From contig NZ_JOEC01000003.1 in NCBI RefSeq assembly GCF_000718085.1, positions 186,001 to 250,000 on the forward strand: a stretch of 64,000 nucleotides of DNA. Reading direction: 5' to 3'. Under the pieces are notes generated by a model. That model worked only from the letters and a program-made list of their open reading frames with translations. It was not told the DNA's origin and did no database searches. Below are positions 1-9,046 of this stretch, one piece after another. The DNA is from Mycetocola saprophilus (GTDB taxonomy: Bacteria; Actinomycetota; Actinomycetes; Actinomycetales; Microbacteriaceae). The position numbers were made by a program, and so were the translations under genes. Each line of letters starts with the position of its first letter. The first letter of the stretch is position 1.

Positions 1-2
1 AA

Positions 3-668
3 AACATCGGTTATGGCAGCGCGATGAACCGTGGGGCCAAGGCGGCTCATGATGATGCCGAGTATTTGTTGCTGTGCAATCCCGACCTGGTTGTAGAACC
101 CGGAGCCGTGGAAATCCTCACCGCCTGGCTTGATGAACATCCCGAGGTTGCGGCCGCAGGCCCCCGAATCCTCTCCGACGACGGCACCGTGTATCCCTCA
201 GCCCGGGCGATCCCCTCACTCACCACCGGGATCGGTCATGCCTTGCTCTCGCCGTTTTGGCCGCAAAACCCCTGGTCGCGCCGCTACCGTGCCGACAGCG
301 ATTACTCGGATGAACCACGCGATGCCGGCTGGCTCTCCGGTGCCTGCATACTGGTGCGCCGCGACGTTTTTGAATCGTTGCAGGGGTTCGATGAGGGCTA
401 CTTCATGTACTTTGAGGATGTCGATCTGGGCTACCGCCTCGCACAGGCCGGGTGGAAAATCAGTTATGTGCCGCAGGCGGTCGTGCGGCACAGCGGGGCC
501 GGTTCCACGCACACCGAATCCGAGCGGATGCTTCGTATCCACCACGAGAGCGCCTACCGATTCATCCGCCAGCGGTACGCCGGCTGGTGGCGCGCACCGC
601 TGCGCCTGGTCATCCGGCTGGGACTCTCACTGCGATTCCAGCTTGAGCGGCGTCGCAGCCGCGCCTAG
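3..668 (+). CDS. Family 2 glycosyltransferase, 5'-truncated (rhamnosyltransferase-like)
   Basis: The reading frame is open from base 3, so the gene starts before the window; the first visible residues (NIGYGSAMNRGA) match the substrate-loop region of GT-A fold GT2 enzymes. The metal-binding stretch LLLCNPDLVV follows, then GWLSGACILVRR and GFDEGYFMYFEDVDLGYR, which holds the ED motif of the WbbL/rhamnosyltransferase group. The C-terminus is basic, fitting attachment to the inner membrane face. It sits beside rmlA, rmlC and rmlD, so dTDP-rhamnose is a reasonable donor, but the sugar cannot be read from sequence. Family call is firm; substrate is inferred. Confidence 0.9.
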   Translation, partial: NIGYGSAMNRGAKAAHDDAEYLLLCNPDLVVEPGAVEILTAWLDEHPEVAAAGPRILSDDGTVYPSARAIPSLTTGIGHALLSPFWPQNPWSRRYRADSDYSDEPRDAGWLSGACILVRRDVFESLQGFDEGYFMYFEDVDLGYRLAQAGWKISYVPQAVVRHSGAGSTHTESERMLRIHHESAYRFIRQRYAGWWRAPLRLVIRLGLSLRFQLERRRSRA

Positions 669-685
669 GGGCAGCAGAAACAGCA

Positions 686-715
686 ATGGGGCACTTCCCG
701 GAGGAAGCGCCCCAT
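686..715. terminator. Hairpin between convergent GT2 and rmlA genes
   Basis: A 13-bp stem with one mismatch (686-698 with 703-715) and a 4-nt loop lies between two convergent genes. No strong T-run follows on either side, so it is a likely but imperfect bidirectional terminator. Confidence 0.55.
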
Positions 716-731
716 GAGTCCTAACTGAGGA

Positions 732-1604
732 TTAGCTCTTTGCCGAATCGGCCAGACGAGCCAGGTACTTGCCGTATCCGCTCTTGACCAGCGGAGCCGC
801 CAAAGCGCTCAGCTGCGCATCGTCGATCCAGCCCGCACGCCAGGCGATCTCCTCGATGCAGCCGACCTTGAAGCCCTGACGGTCCTCGATCACGCGCACA
901 TACTCGGAGGCCTGCATCATCGACTCGAATGTGCCGGTGTCCAGCCAGGCGGTGCCACGGTCCAGAACCTGAACGTGCAGGTTGCCCTGGTTTAGGTAGC
1001 GCTCGTTCACCGTCGAGATTTCCAGCTCGCCACGGGCGCTGGGCTCGATGGTCTTGGCGATCTCGATGACCGAGTTGTCGTAGAAGTACAGGCCGGGCAC
1101 CGCGTAGTTGCTCTTGGGGTTGGCCGGCTTTTCCTCGATCGAAATCGCGGTGAAGCTGTCGTCAAACTCGACCACACCGTAGCTGCGCGGGTCGGCAACC
1201 GGGTAGGCGAAGATCACCGCTCCGTCGATCTCGTTGTGATTGCGCAGGGCCGAACCGAGGCCTGTGCCGTGGAAGATGTTGTCGCCGAGGACCAGCGCGA
1301 CCGAGTCATCGCCGATGAATTCCTCACCGATAATGAAGGCCTGTGCCAGGCCGTCCGGCGAGGGCTGCACGGCATACTCCAGGCGGATGCCGAGGTCCGA
1401 ACCATCGCCGAGGAGCGCCTTGAACTGCTCGTTGTACTCGGGGGTGGTGATGATCAGGATCTCGTTGATCCCGGCCATCATCAGGGTCGACAGGGGGTAG
1501 TACACCATCGGCTTATCGTAGATGGGCATGAGCTGCTTGGAAATGCCCTTGGTGATCGGCCACAGCCGGGTGCCGGAGCCTCCGGCGAGAATGATGCCCT
1601 TCAT
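732..1604 (-). CDS. rmlA: Glucose-1-phosphate thymidylyltransferase
   Basis: This enzyme makes dTDP-glucose from glucose-1-phosphate and dTTP, the first step of dTDP-L-rhamnose synthesis in the cytoplasm. The 290-residue length is typical for RmlA. The nucleotide-binding signature [18 protein letters not shown] lies at the N-terminus, and [10 protein letters not shown] and the [20 protein letters not shown] block are characteristic. It starts 4 nt after the rmlC stop on the minus strand, so the two are one operon. rmlB (the 4,6-dehydratase) is not in the window and probably lies beyond the left edge or elsewhere. Confidence 0.96.
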   Translation of the reverse strand: MKGIILAGGSGTRLWPITKGISKQLMPIYDKPMVYYPLSTLMMAGINEILIITTPEYNEQFKALLGDGSDLGIRLEYAVQPSPDGLAQAFIIGEEFIGDDSVALVLGDNIFHGTGLGSALRNHNEIDGAVIFAYPVADPRSYGVVEFDDSFTAISIEEKPANPKSNYAVPGLYFYDNSVIEIAKTIEPSARGELEISTVNERYLNQGNLHVQVLDRGTAWLDTGTFESMMQASEYVRVIEDRQGFKVGCIEEIAWRAGWIDDAQLSALAAPLVKSGYGKYLARLADSAKS

Positions 1605-1608
1605 GGCG

Positions 1609-2214
1609 TTAGTTACCCTTCAGCGAGTCGTAGTAGGCGCGTGCGGCTTCCCAGGTGGGCAGCAGGCCCGCGGCGGCGGCTTCGGCGAGACCCGGAGCCT
1701 CGGTGTCCTTGGGGGAAAGCAGCGGCTCGCCGGCCTCCTCGGGGAAGACCAGACCGATTTCCGGGTCGAGCGGGTTGATCCCGTGCTCGCGGTCGGGACG
1801 GTACACGTCGTTGACCAGGTAGGTCACGGTGGCGTCATCGGTGAGGGCCACAAAGCAGTGTCCCAGGCCCTCGGAAATGAAGATTGCGCGACGGTCTACG
1901 TCGTCCAGCAGGACCGAGTCCCACTGACCGAAGGTGGGCGAACCCACCCGGATGTCGATCACGAAGTCGAGCACCGCACCGCGCGGGCACATCACGTACT
2001 TGGCCTGGCTCGGCGGCACATCGGCAAAGTGGATGCCACGAACCGAACCGCGCTTGGACACCGAGGTGTTCACCTGCGCGAGCTTGATCGAGCGGCCGGT
2101 GGCCTCTTCGAGTCGGTCAAAACGGTACGCCTCAAGGAACAGGCCACGATCGTCACCAAACTGCTTCGGGGTGATCTCGTAGCTGTCCGGGATCTTCAAT
2201 TCACGAATTTGCAC
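1609..2214 (-). CDS. rmlC: dTDP-4-dehydrorhamnose 3,5-epimerase
   Basis: It epimerises dTDP-4-keto-6-deoxyglucose, the third step to dTDP-rhamnose. The 201-residue cupin protein has the family motif around residues 56-64 (GSVRGIHFA), where H62 is the expected catalytic histidine, followed by [11 protein letters not shown]. The GTG start at 2214 has no Shine-Dalgarno sequence, but a -10-like TAGACT ends 6 nt upstream, so the message may be leaderless. First gene of rmlC-rmlA. Confidence 0.94.
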   Translation of the reverse strand: MQIRELKIPDSYEITPKQFGDDRGLFLEAYRFDRLEEATGRSIKLAQVNTSVSKRGSVRGIHFADVPPSQAKYVMCPRGAVLDFVIDIRVGSPTFGQWDSVLLDDVDRRAIFISEGLGHCFVALTDDATVTYLVNDVYRPDREHGINPLDPEIGLVFPEEAGEPLLSPKDTEAPGLAEAAAAGLLPTWEAARAYYDSLKGN

Positions 2215-2220
2215 GGTGGC

Positions 2221-2226
2221 AGTCTA
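2221..2226 (-). promoter_or_regulatory. -10 hexamer of rmlC, leaderless type
   Basis: On the minus strand this reads TAGACT, with 6 nt to the rmlC GTG. This spacing would put the transcription start at or next to the start codon. Confidence 0.5.
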
Positions 2227-2279
2227 CCAATGACTGCCTCGAAACTTGGTGTGTACGGCGAGAGCCTCCCGATCCCGGA

Positions 2280-3572
2280 CTATTTTGTCTCCAGGCCCAG
2301 CACTGGATAAAGCACCTTGAAGCCCGCTTCCAGCCCTCCTAGGAGGGCATCAACCCCGTGTCCGGCCCCAGGCACGGAGACCAGCGTTGTTTTCATGCCC
2401 GCGGCGCGGGCCGCGGCCTCCACCTTTTTGGCTTCCTCGGTAAAGAGCGGGTCGTTCCCACCCGCGGTGAACACGGCGGTGGTGTTGGGGTAGGTGTTAC
2501 GTGTGAGCAGGGTGAGCGGCTTGACCTCGTTGTAGGCGACCTGATTTCCGCCAAATACCTCACGCAGGGCCAGCTTGGGATCACCGGTGCCCTGGTACTC
2601 CTCGCCGGAGACGTCAATCACATTGTGGAACAGAGTGGGATACTTCGCCGCGAAATAAATCGAGCATTCCCCGCCGTTTGAATACCCGGCGACGGTGGTG
2701 AAGGCGGGATCCTTGATGACGTTCAGGTTGGCATGGGCCCAGTTCATCACGTCCCGGGTGATATAGGTTTCGACCTTGCCATACTTTGTCGAGTCCAGAC
2801 ACAGCGTGTCTAAGTTGGGGTTGCCCAGCTGATCGGCTACCACGACTATCGGTGCCAGACCCTGATGCTTGGCCGCATAAGCGTCGAGTACCTGCCCGAT
2901 GAAACTCGGGTTGGGATCCCCCGGCTGGCCCATCATCATGATGACCAGGGGCAGCGGCGGGGCGTTTTTCACCCGCGCGGCGGGCGGCAGGTAGATCCCG
3001 GCCGGACGCGCCTTGAACCCCGAGATGACTCCCGGGATGACCTGGGTTCCGGTCTCCCCCGCGGCGGGCATATCCGCCGGCGGTTTCCAGGTCTGATAGA
3101 GGGGACCGGATACCTCCGTGGGGGTCTTGGTGGGGGAAACCAGGGCGATGGGTTTTTCGGTGGAAATGTGCAGGAACGCCCCCAATGTGGGGTTGATGCC
3201 AAAGGCCGCATTGATGCCCACGGTGGCCGCCAGCGCAAACGCGACAACCCCGAGCGCCGCGATCAGTTTGCGCCACCAGCGGCTGCGCCACAGGTTCACC
3301 AGGGCGATCAGGATTGCGGTAATCGCGGCCACGCCCCACACTCGCGCCTCGGGTCCGATCGGTCCACCAAACAGGTTGAGCCCACGTTCGAGCAGGAGCA
3401 CCACGGCGGTTCCGCCCAGGATTCCGCCCAGCAGGGTGATCGCGATCGTCCGGACCCAGCGCCAGCCACCGGGCCGTACCAGCAGATATACCAGCAGGGC
3501 CGCGGCCACCGCATAGCTCACCACCACCACCGGGCCGGAGACGATATCGAGGTCAAGGAGCTGGGTGGACAC
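2280..3572 (-). CDS. Membrane-anchored alpha/beta-hydrolase esterase (Ag85/EstD-like)
   Basis: The product has about four N-terminal membrane segments (roughly residues 10-125) followed by an extracytoplasmic alpha/beta-hydrolase domain. The nucleophile elbow is GYSNGG, and a C-terminal GAGHGVDALL supplies the likely catalytic His. The fold resembles the esterase D/antigen 85 superfamily. I chose the GTG at 3572 because AAGGAG lies 7 nt upstream; an upstream ATG at 3629 is in frame but has no such site. It lies between rmlC and rmlD, so acylation or deacylation of a surface glycan is possible, but the substrate is unknown. Confidence 0.8.
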   Translation of the reverse strand: MSTQLLDLDIVSGPVVVVSYAVAAALLVYLLVRPGGWRWVRTIAITLLGGILGGTAVVLLLERGLNLFGGPIGPEARVWGVAAITAILIALVNLWRSRWWRKLIAALGVVAFALAATVGINAAFGINPTLGAFLHISTEKPIALVSPTKTPTEVSGPLYQTWKPPADMPAAGETGTQVIPGVISGFKARPAGIYLPPAARVKNAPPLPLVIMMMGQPGDPNPSFIGQVLDAYAAKHQGLAPIVVVADQLGNPNLDTLCLDSTKYGKVETYITRDVMNWAHANLNVIKDPAFTTVAGYSNGGECSIYFAAKYPTLFHNVIDVSGEEYQGTGDPKLALREVFGGNQVAYNEVKPLTLLTRNTYPNTTAVFTAGGNDPLFTEEAKKVEAAARAAGMKTTLVSVPGAGHGVDALLGGLEAGFKVLYPVLGLETK

Positions 3573-3680
3573 GAGGGGGCTCCTTGCAGGTAGGAATATG
3601 AGGGTGGTTTTTCCAAGGCGGAACGACAACCGAGAGTATTACGCATTTCTGACCGCTACCTGTACCCGGTATGGACCCCG

Positions 3681-3686
3681 TAGAAT
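3681..3686 (+). promoter_or_regulatory. Possible -10 element for rmlD
   Basis: TAGAAT lies 25 nt before the rmlD start in the divergent gap between the esterase and rmlD. No convincing -35 was found. Confidence 0.35.
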
Positions 3687-3711
3687 CGGGGGAACAACAC
3701 GTGAGGAACAC

Positions 3712-4575
3712 ATGCGCTACCTGATCACGGGAGCGGCCGGAATGCTCGGCCGCGACCTGCAAACCGTTTTGGCCGACCAGAGTGTCACCGCGCTGGATCG
3801 CGCCGCACTCGACATCACCGACCCCGATGCCGTGCACGCCGCCGTCGCCGGCCACGACGTGGTCATCAACTGCGCCGCGTATACCGCGGTGGATGCGGCC
3901 GAAACCGATGAGGACGCCGCCTATGCAGTGAACGCGCTGGGACCGCGCAACCTGGCCGCCGCGGCGGCCGCCCACGGGGCCAAGCTGATCCACGTCTCGA
4001 CCGACTATGTGTTCGCCGGCAACGCCACCGAGCCCTACGCCGAGGACACCGCCCGCGCACCGCTGAACGCCTACGGCCGCACCAAGGCCGCCGGCGAGGA
4101 ATTTGTGCTGGGCGAGCACCCGACCGGTAGTTTCATCGTGCGCACCGCCTGGATCTACGGCGAGCACGGCAACAACTTCGCCGCAACCATGCTGCGCCTG
4201 GCCGGCAGCCACCCCACCGTGAGCGTGGTCACCGATCAGGTGGGGCAGCCCACCTGGACCCGCGACCTGGCCACCCAGCTGCGTCTGCTGGCCGAGTCCG
4301 ACGCTCCCGCCGGCGTCTACCACGGCACCAACGCGGGCCAGGGCAGCTGGTTTGACTTCACCCAGGCGATCTTCGCCGAGGCCGGGCTGGACCCCGAGCG
4401 CGTGCTGGAGACCGACAGCGCCTCCTTCGTGCGTCCCGCTCCGCGCCCCGCGTATTCGGTCCTCGGCCACGCGGGCTGGACGGCCGCCGGCCTGCCGATC
4501 ATGCGCGACTGGCGCGAGGCCCTGCACGAGGCAATCGCCTCGGGCGCGATCCACGCCCCCGAGCCCACCGCCTAG
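3712..4575 (+). CDS. rmlD: dTDP-4-dehydrorhamnose reductase
   Basis: It reduces dTDP-4-keto-rhamnose to dTDP-L-rhamnose, the last step of the pathway. The 287-residue SDR-type protein opens with the Rossmann motif GAAGMLG and has VSTDYVFAG and YGRTKAAGE (the YxxxK catalytic pair). The start is the ATG at 3712, immediately before MRYLITG, with GAGG a few bases upstream; longer in-frame starts would add a non-homologous leader that crosses the promoter region. Confidence 0.95.
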   Translation: MRYLITGAAGMLGRDLQTVLADQSVTALDRAALDITDPDAVHAAVAGHDVVINCAAYTAVDAAETDEDAAYAVNALGPRNLAAAAAAHGAKLIHVSTDYVFAGNATEPYAEDTARAPLNAYGRTKAAGEEFVLGEHPTGSFIVRTAWIYGEHGNNFAATMLRLAGSHPTVSVVTDQVGQPTWTRDLATQLRLLAESDAPAGVYHGTNAGQGSWFDFTQAIFAEAGLDPERVLETDSASFVRPAPRPAYSVLGHAGWTAAGLPIMRDWREALHEAIASGAIHAPEPTA

Positions 4576-4580
4576 CCAGA

Positions 4581-4606
4581 ACGGCCGCGCCTTCGGGCGC
4601 GGCCGT
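4581..4606 (+). terminator. GC-rich hairpin after rmlD
   Basis: An 11-bp perfect stem (4581-4591 with 4596-4606) closes on a TTCG-type loop. No T-run follows, so it may be a weak terminator or an mRNA-stabilising end. Confidence 0.4.
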
Positions 4607-4687
4607 CCTACTCGGCCCCACCGGCATCCCCGCGCGGCCTCGCGCGCCACACCGCCCGGTCTTTTCACCCGCAGGAGGGAACCCACG

Positions 4688-5818
4688 ATGTCCGCAGTAC
4701 TCCGTGTCATTCTCGATTCGGCCCTCACCCCCGGTCACGGCGGTAACGGCCGCTACGCCGAGGAACTCACCCGCGCCCTGATCGCCACCGCCCCGCGCGG
4801 ATGCAGCGTGCACGGGGTCGTCTCGGCCCAGCCGCAGGAACGCATCGACGAGCTCGCGGCCCGCCTGCCGGGGATCACCGAAATTCAGCGCTCAAACCTG
4901 CCGCGGCGCGAGCTCACCACCGCCTGGCAGCTGGGAATCACCACCCAACTGGGTGAGGGAATGATCCACGCCCCAAGTCTGCTGGCCCCGCTGCGTCGAC
5001 ACGATCGCGCCACCGCCCAGATCGTGGTGACCCTGCGCAACACCCTCGCCTGGACCGATCCCAAGAGCCTCACCCCCACCTCGGTGGCCTGGCAGAAGCA
5101 GATGCTCAAGCGCGCCCGCAAGCATGCCGACGCGATCGTGGTCCCCACCCATGCGGTGGCCGCGCAGCTGGCCGAGATCGCACACTTTGGGGACCGGGTC
5201 CGGGTGATCCCCGAGGCACCGGCCAGCACCCTGGCCCTGCCCGCCGACGCCTCCTGGCGCGCCAGCAACCTCGACCTCCCCGAGCGCTTCCTGCTGACCC
5301 TGGGCAGCCTGGATCCGCGCCGCGGCCTCGACCCACTGCTGCAGGCTCTCGCCCGGCCCGGTGTGCCCGATCTGCCGCTGCTGGTCATCGGTCCCGATGC
5401 CTGGGGCTCCTCCTCCCTCGCCCAGGCCGCCGATGAGGCGGGGCTTGACGAGGGCCGTGTGCGCGCCCTGGGCGACCTCGGCAGCGCCGACCTCGCCACC
5501 GTGTACGCCCGGGCCACGCTGTTTGTCTACCCGAGCGTGCGTGAGAGCACCGGGATGCCCCTGCTCGAGGCCTTCTCGCTGGGAACCCCGGTGCTGCACA
5601 CCGACGATCCCGCGCTGCTGGAGATCTCCGGCGGGGCCGGGGAGGCCGTGGAGGCCGGGGACGACGGCTTTGCCGAGCGCCTGGCCGCCTCGATCACCGA
5701 GCTGATCGAGGACGATGAGCGCCGCGAACGACTGGGCTTTGCCGGCACCGACCGCGCCCAGGTCTTCGGCTGGCGTGACTCGGCCGAGCGGGTCTGGGCA
5801 CTGCACGCCGAGCTCTAG
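4688..5818 (+). CDS. Family 4 (GT-B) glycosyltransferase
   Basis: A 376-residue cytosolic GT-B enzyme. The N-terminal half has the glycine-rich acceptor loop GHGGNGRYAEEL; the C-terminal half has LLTLGSLDPRRGLDPLL, LLVIGP and the donor-binding motif REST-GMPLLEAFSLGTPV with the two glutamates of the EX7E motif. The ATG at 4688 is preceded by AGGAGGGA. It follows rmlD by 112 nt on the same strand, so a role in the same surface polysaccharide is likely. Donor and acceptor are not identifiable. Confidence 0.9.
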   Translation: MSAVLRVILDSALTPGHGGNGRYAEELTRALIATAPRGCSVHGVVSAQPQERIDELAARLPGITEIQRSNLPRRELTTAWQLGITTQLGEGMIHAPSLLAPLRRHDRATAQIVVTLRNTLAWTDPKSLTPTSVAWQKQMLKRARKHADAIVVPTHAVAAQLAEIAHFGDRVRVIPEAPASTLALPADASWRASNLDLPERFLLTLGSLDPRRGLDPLLQALARPGVPDLPLLVIGPDAWGSSSLAQAADEAGLDEGRVRALGDLGSADLATVYARATLFVYPSVRESTGMPLLEAFSLGTPVLHTDDPALLEISGGAGEAVEAGDDGFAERLAASITELIEDDERRERLGFAGTDRAQVFGWRDSAERVWALHAEL

Positions 5819-5834
5819 CGCCGCCCACACACAC

Positions 5835-5864
5835 AACCGGCCCCGTCCGAGGACGGGGCCGGTT
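5835..5864. terminator. Strong bidirectional terminator hairpin
   Basis: A perfect 14-bp inverted repeat (5835-5848 with 5851-5864), flanked by AA and TTT, lies between the convergent glycosyltransferase and LCP genes. Confidence 0.8.
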
Positions 5865-5874
5865 TGGTCGTGCC

Positions 5875-7230
5875 CTAGTTGGTGGGCGTGGTTTTCGGGT
5901 GCAGCAGGTCGTTGATCTTGGACTTGATCTCCGGCACATCCGGATGGTCCTGATCGATCCCGTTGGCCGGGGTCAGCTCGAGCTTTTGCACCGGGAGCGC
6001 GCGGGTCTTGGTAGCCAGGTTCACGAAGTAACCCAGCAGATCCTGCGGAATATCGGTCTTCACCACCTGCGACCCCGCCTCGGCGATGCCCTGGAACTTG
6101 GAGAACACGTTGGCCGGGGTGAACTGCTTGAGCACGGCCTCCTGAAGCTGACGCTGACGCTCCATCCGGTCGAAGTCGCTGGTGCCGTGGCGCGAGCGGG
6201 CAAACCACTGGGCGTGGTAGCCGTCCATGTGCTGGGTGCCGGGTTCGATCCACTCGACGACACCCTTGAGGTTCTCGTCTCCGCCGATCGGCAGGCGCTT
6301 GTCCACGGTGATCTCCACGCCACCGAGGGCGTCGATCAGGTCGGCAAAACCCTGCATATCCACCAGGACGTAGTAGGGAATGCGCAGACCGGTCAGGGCC
6401 TCGGCGGCGTCCTTGGTGGCCTCGATGCCCGGGGAGGATCCCTCGGCCTTGGCATCGGGATAGTAGTCGGGGTGGCGCAGTTCGGCCTCGGTATAGATCG
6501 AGTTGAGCTTACATGCGCTCACATCACACCTGTTGTAGCCATTGGGGTAGCGCTTATACATCGGCGAGGACTCGTTGAACGGCACGTTCAGCATGTCTCG
6601 CGGCAGGCCGATCATCGTGGCCTGCCCGGTGTCGGCGTTGATCGAGACCACCGAGAGGCTGTCCGGGCGCATGCCCGAACGGTCGGGCCCCGCGTCGCCA
6701 CCGAGCAGCAGGATGTTGTAGTACCCATCGGTGGGATCCTCGGGCGGGGCGCTGGTCCCAAACAGCTTGCCCAGGGTGCCGCTGGTCACGTTGGCCACAT
6801 AGGCACCCGCCGAGGCGGCACCGGTCGAGGCCACCAGGAAGACCAGGCCCAGGGCCAGGATCAGGACCCGGCCGAGCGGGGATGCCTTGATGATGCGCAC
6901 CAGGCGCAGCGTATCGATGGTCAGCACAAACCACAGCACCGCATAGGCGACCAGGACAATCTGGGCGATCAGCAGGAACCAGGAGTTGGTCGCGAACGAG
7001 AACAACTGCTCCGGGTCGGTCAGATACAGTACCAGGGCGGCGATCCCGGCGATCCACATGATCAGGGTCGAGACCAGGCCGATCCGCCCCAGCCGGCGAT
7101 TACCGGCGAGGACCTGCGCCGAGCCGGGCAGCACAAAGCCCAGCAGCACCAGCCACCACCCGCGCCGGGTCATCACCTGCGGCGACGCGGTGTTGGGGTG
7201 CCGGATGGGCGATTCGCTCTGCTCGATCAT
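5875..7230 (-). CDS. LytR-CpsA-Psr (LCP) family cell-wall glycopolymer transferase
   Basis: LCP enzymes transfer undecaprenyl-linked glycopolymers to peptidoglycan outside the membrane. The 451-residue protein has several N-terminal membrane segments (about residues 22-165) and then the LCP domain, recognisable by [19 protein letters not shown], the arginine-rich [11 protein letters not shown] and [19 protein letters not shown]. Its start overlaps the purE stop by 4 nt, so it is the last gene of purK-purE-LCP. It probably attaches the polymer made by the neighbouring rhamnose and GT genes; this is inferred from context. Confidence 0.92.
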   Translation of the reverse strand: MIEQSESPIRHPNTASPQVMTRRGWWLVLLGFVLPGSAQVLAGNRRLGRIGLVSTLIMWIAGIAALVLYLTDPEQLFSFATNSWFLLIAQIVLVAYAVLWFVLTIDTLRLVRIIKASPLGRVLILALGLVFLVASTGAASAGAYVANVTSGTLGKLFGTSAPPEDPTDGYYNILLLGGDAGPDRSGMRPDSLSVVSINADTGQATMIGLPRDMLNVPFNESSPMYKRYPNGYNRCDVSACKLNSIYTEAELRHPDYYPDAKAEGSSPGIEATKDAAEALTGLRIPYYVLVDMQGFADLIDALGGVEITVDKRLPIGGDENLKGVVEWIEPGTQHMDGYHAQWFARSRHGTSDFDRMERQRQLQEAVLKQFTPANVFSKFQGIAEAGSQVVKTDIPQDLLGYFVNLATKTRALPVQKLELTPANGIDQDHPDVPEIKSKINDLLHPKTTPTN

Positions 7231-7736
7231 AGGCGGGCTTTGAGCGCTGCGTTCTTTTCCTCTACCAGCTCGGCAAGCTCGCGCTGGTAGGTGGCGAGGG
7301 TTTCGGCGAGCGCCGAATCCGCGGTGGCCAGGATCCGGGCGGCCAGGATCGCGGCGTTCTTTGCCCCGCCGATCGAGACCGTTGCCACCGGAATACCGCC
7401 GGGCATCTGCACGATCGACAGCAGCGAGTCCATACCGTCCAGGGTGGCCAGCGGAACCGGCACACCCACCACCGGGAGTGTGGTCACCGAGGCGAGCATC
7501 CCCGGCAGGTGCGCGGCACCGCCGGCACCGGCGATGATCACGCTGAGCCCGCGCTCGCGCGCCTGCTCGCCGTAGGTCACCAGCTTGTGCGGGGTGCGGT
7601 GCGCGCTGACAACCTCGACCTCGTGGTCGATGCCGAACTCGCTCAGCTGAGCGGAGGCGGCGGCCATGACGCTCCAGTCGGAGTCGCTTCCCATGACGAT
7701 GCCAACACGGGGATTTTCACTGGAGTGATGAGACAT
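7227..7736 (-). CDS. purE: N5-carboxyaminoimidazole ribonucleotide mutase
   Basis: Class I PurE converts N5-CAIR to CAIR in purine synthesis. The 169-residue protein has the substrate-binding GSDSDWSVM and the catalytic-loop motif SAHRTP, then [12 protein letters not shown] and the [14 protein letters not shown] block. It lies 17 nt after purK and overlaps the LCP gene, forming one operon. Confidence 0.96.
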   Translation of the reverse strand: MSHHSSENPRVGIVMGSDSDWSVMAAASAQLSEFGIDHEVEVVSAHRTPHKLVTYGEQARERGLSVIIAGAGGAAHLPGMLASVTTLPVVGVPVPLATLDGMDSLLSIVQMPGGIPVATVSIGGAKNAAILAARILATADSALAETLATYQRELAELVEEKNAALKARL

Positions 7737-7753
7737 GGGTCAATGCTAACGGG

Positions 7754-8887
7754 TCAACCCTGGAAGCGGGACTCGATCACCCGGGCGCGTTCACGCACGG
7801 ATTCCAGGTCGGTGCCGGTCACATTGACGTGGCCCACCTTGCGACCCGGGCGCGGGGCCTTGTTGTAGTTGTGGATCTTGGCATCGGGGAACTCGGCCAT
7901 GACCCGCGGGTAGCGATCCCCCAGCGTGCCCTCGAGCGGACCGCCCAGAATATTGGCCATCACGGTGATCGGGGCCCGCGGGGTGGTGGCCCCCAGCGGC
8001 AGATCGGCGACCGCGCGCAGGTGCTGCTCGAACTGGCTGGTGATCGATCCGTCCTGGGTCCAGTGACCCGAGTTGTGCGGACGCATCGCCATCTCGTTGA
8101 CCAGCACCCGGCCGTCGGTGGTTTCAAACAGTTCCACGGCGAATACACCGGTGATTCCCAGTCCGTCGGCCAGCGCACGGGCGATCCGCTCGGCCTCGGC
8201 GGCCACGGCACCGTCGCTCCCCGGGGCGGGGGCGAGCACCTCGGCGCAGACGCCGTCGCGCTGGATGGTCTCGACCACGGGCCAATAGGCGCTCTCGCCA
8301 CCGGGACGACGCGCGCCCAGCAGGGCCAGCTCGCGGGTGAAGTCCACCAGTTCCTCAACCAGCAGGCTGCCGGTGTCGCCGGACTCGGCCACCGCGGTGA
8401 ACCAGTCGGTGGCCTCGGCGGCCGAACGCACCACGCGCACACCCTTGCCGTCATACCCACCACGCGGGGTCTTCAGCACCCCGGCACCGCCGTGGGCGTC
8501 GAGGAAGATCTGAAGCTCGGCGGCCGAGCGTACCTCGGCCCACTCGGGGGTGGGCAGGCCCAGCTCGGTGAGCTTGGCGCGCATCAGCAGCTTGTCCTGT
8601 GCGTAGAGCAACGCCTGGGGTCCCGGGTGCACCCGCACGCCGGTGGCCACCAGCGCGGCGAGCACCGACTGGGGCACGTGCTCGTGATCGAAGGTGATCA
8701 CATCCACGTCTCGGGCGAAGCTCAGCACGGTGTCCAGGTCGCGGTAGTCCCCCACCGCGCTGGCACCGATTTCGGCCGGGGATCCGGGGGTCTCGGCGAG
8801 CACCCGCACATCCAGGGCCAGGTTGATCGCGGCGGGCATCATCATCCGCGCCAGCTGACCGCCACCGATTACTCCGATTTTCAGCAC
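7754..8887 (-). CDS. purK: 5-(carboxyamino)imidazole ribonucleotide synthase
   Basis: This ATP-grasp enzyme makes N5-CAIR from AIR, bicarbonate and ATP. The 377-residue protein begins KIGVIGGGQLARMM and has the family stretches VITFDHEHVP, KTPRGGYDGKGV and NEMAMRPHNSGHWTQ. I start it at the GTG 8887, 4 nt after GGAGACGGAGA; the open frame runs much further upstream, but that part is antisense to the GtrA-like gene and has no PurK similarity. First gene of purK-purE-LCP. Confidence 0.95.
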   Translation of the reverse strand: MLKIGVIGGGQLARMMMPAAINLALDVRVLAETPGSPAEIGASAVGDYRDLDTVLSFARDVDVITFDHEHVPQSVLAALVATGVRVHPGPQALLYAQDKLLMRAKLTELGLPTPEWAEVRSAAELQIFLDAHGGAGVLKTPRGGYDGKGVRVVRSAAEATDWFTAVAESGDTGSLLVEELVDFTRELALLGARRPGGESAYWPVVETIQRDGVCAEVLAPAPGSDGAVAAEAERIARALADGLGITGVFAVELFETTDGRVLVNEMAMRPHNSGHWTQDGSITSQFEQHLRAVADLPLGATTPRAPITVMANILGGPLEGTLGDRYPRVMAEFPDAKIHNYNKAPRPGRKVGHVNVTGTDLESVRERARVIESRFQG

Positions 8888-8961
8888 GTGGGTCTCCGTC
8901 TCCGAGGGGTTGTGTTCTTCAGCACACTCAAAGCTAATGTTATAGAACTGCGGGTAGACTA

Positions 8962-8995
8962 TCCGTCCGGTGCACATCTTTCCGTTTGGTGCACA
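8962..8995. repeat. Pair of 15-nt direct repeats in the purK/gtrA-like divergent promoter region
   Basis: TCCGTCCGGTGCACA at 8962-8976 recurs as TCCGTTTGGTGCACA at 8981-8995 (13 of 15 identical), 19 nt start to start. Their place between two divergent genes suggests a regulator site; no regulator is known. Confidence 0.5.
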
Positions 8996-9046
8996 GACAA
9001 TTGCCGAGAACACCCACCCGGGGAGTTTTCCGCCCGAGGGGGGTAA

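Noticed and set aside
6239..6250. T-loop-like GGTTCGATCC as a tRNA hint
   Set aside because: It lies inside the LCP coding region and no acceptor or anticodon stem can be built around it. No tRNA was found in the window.
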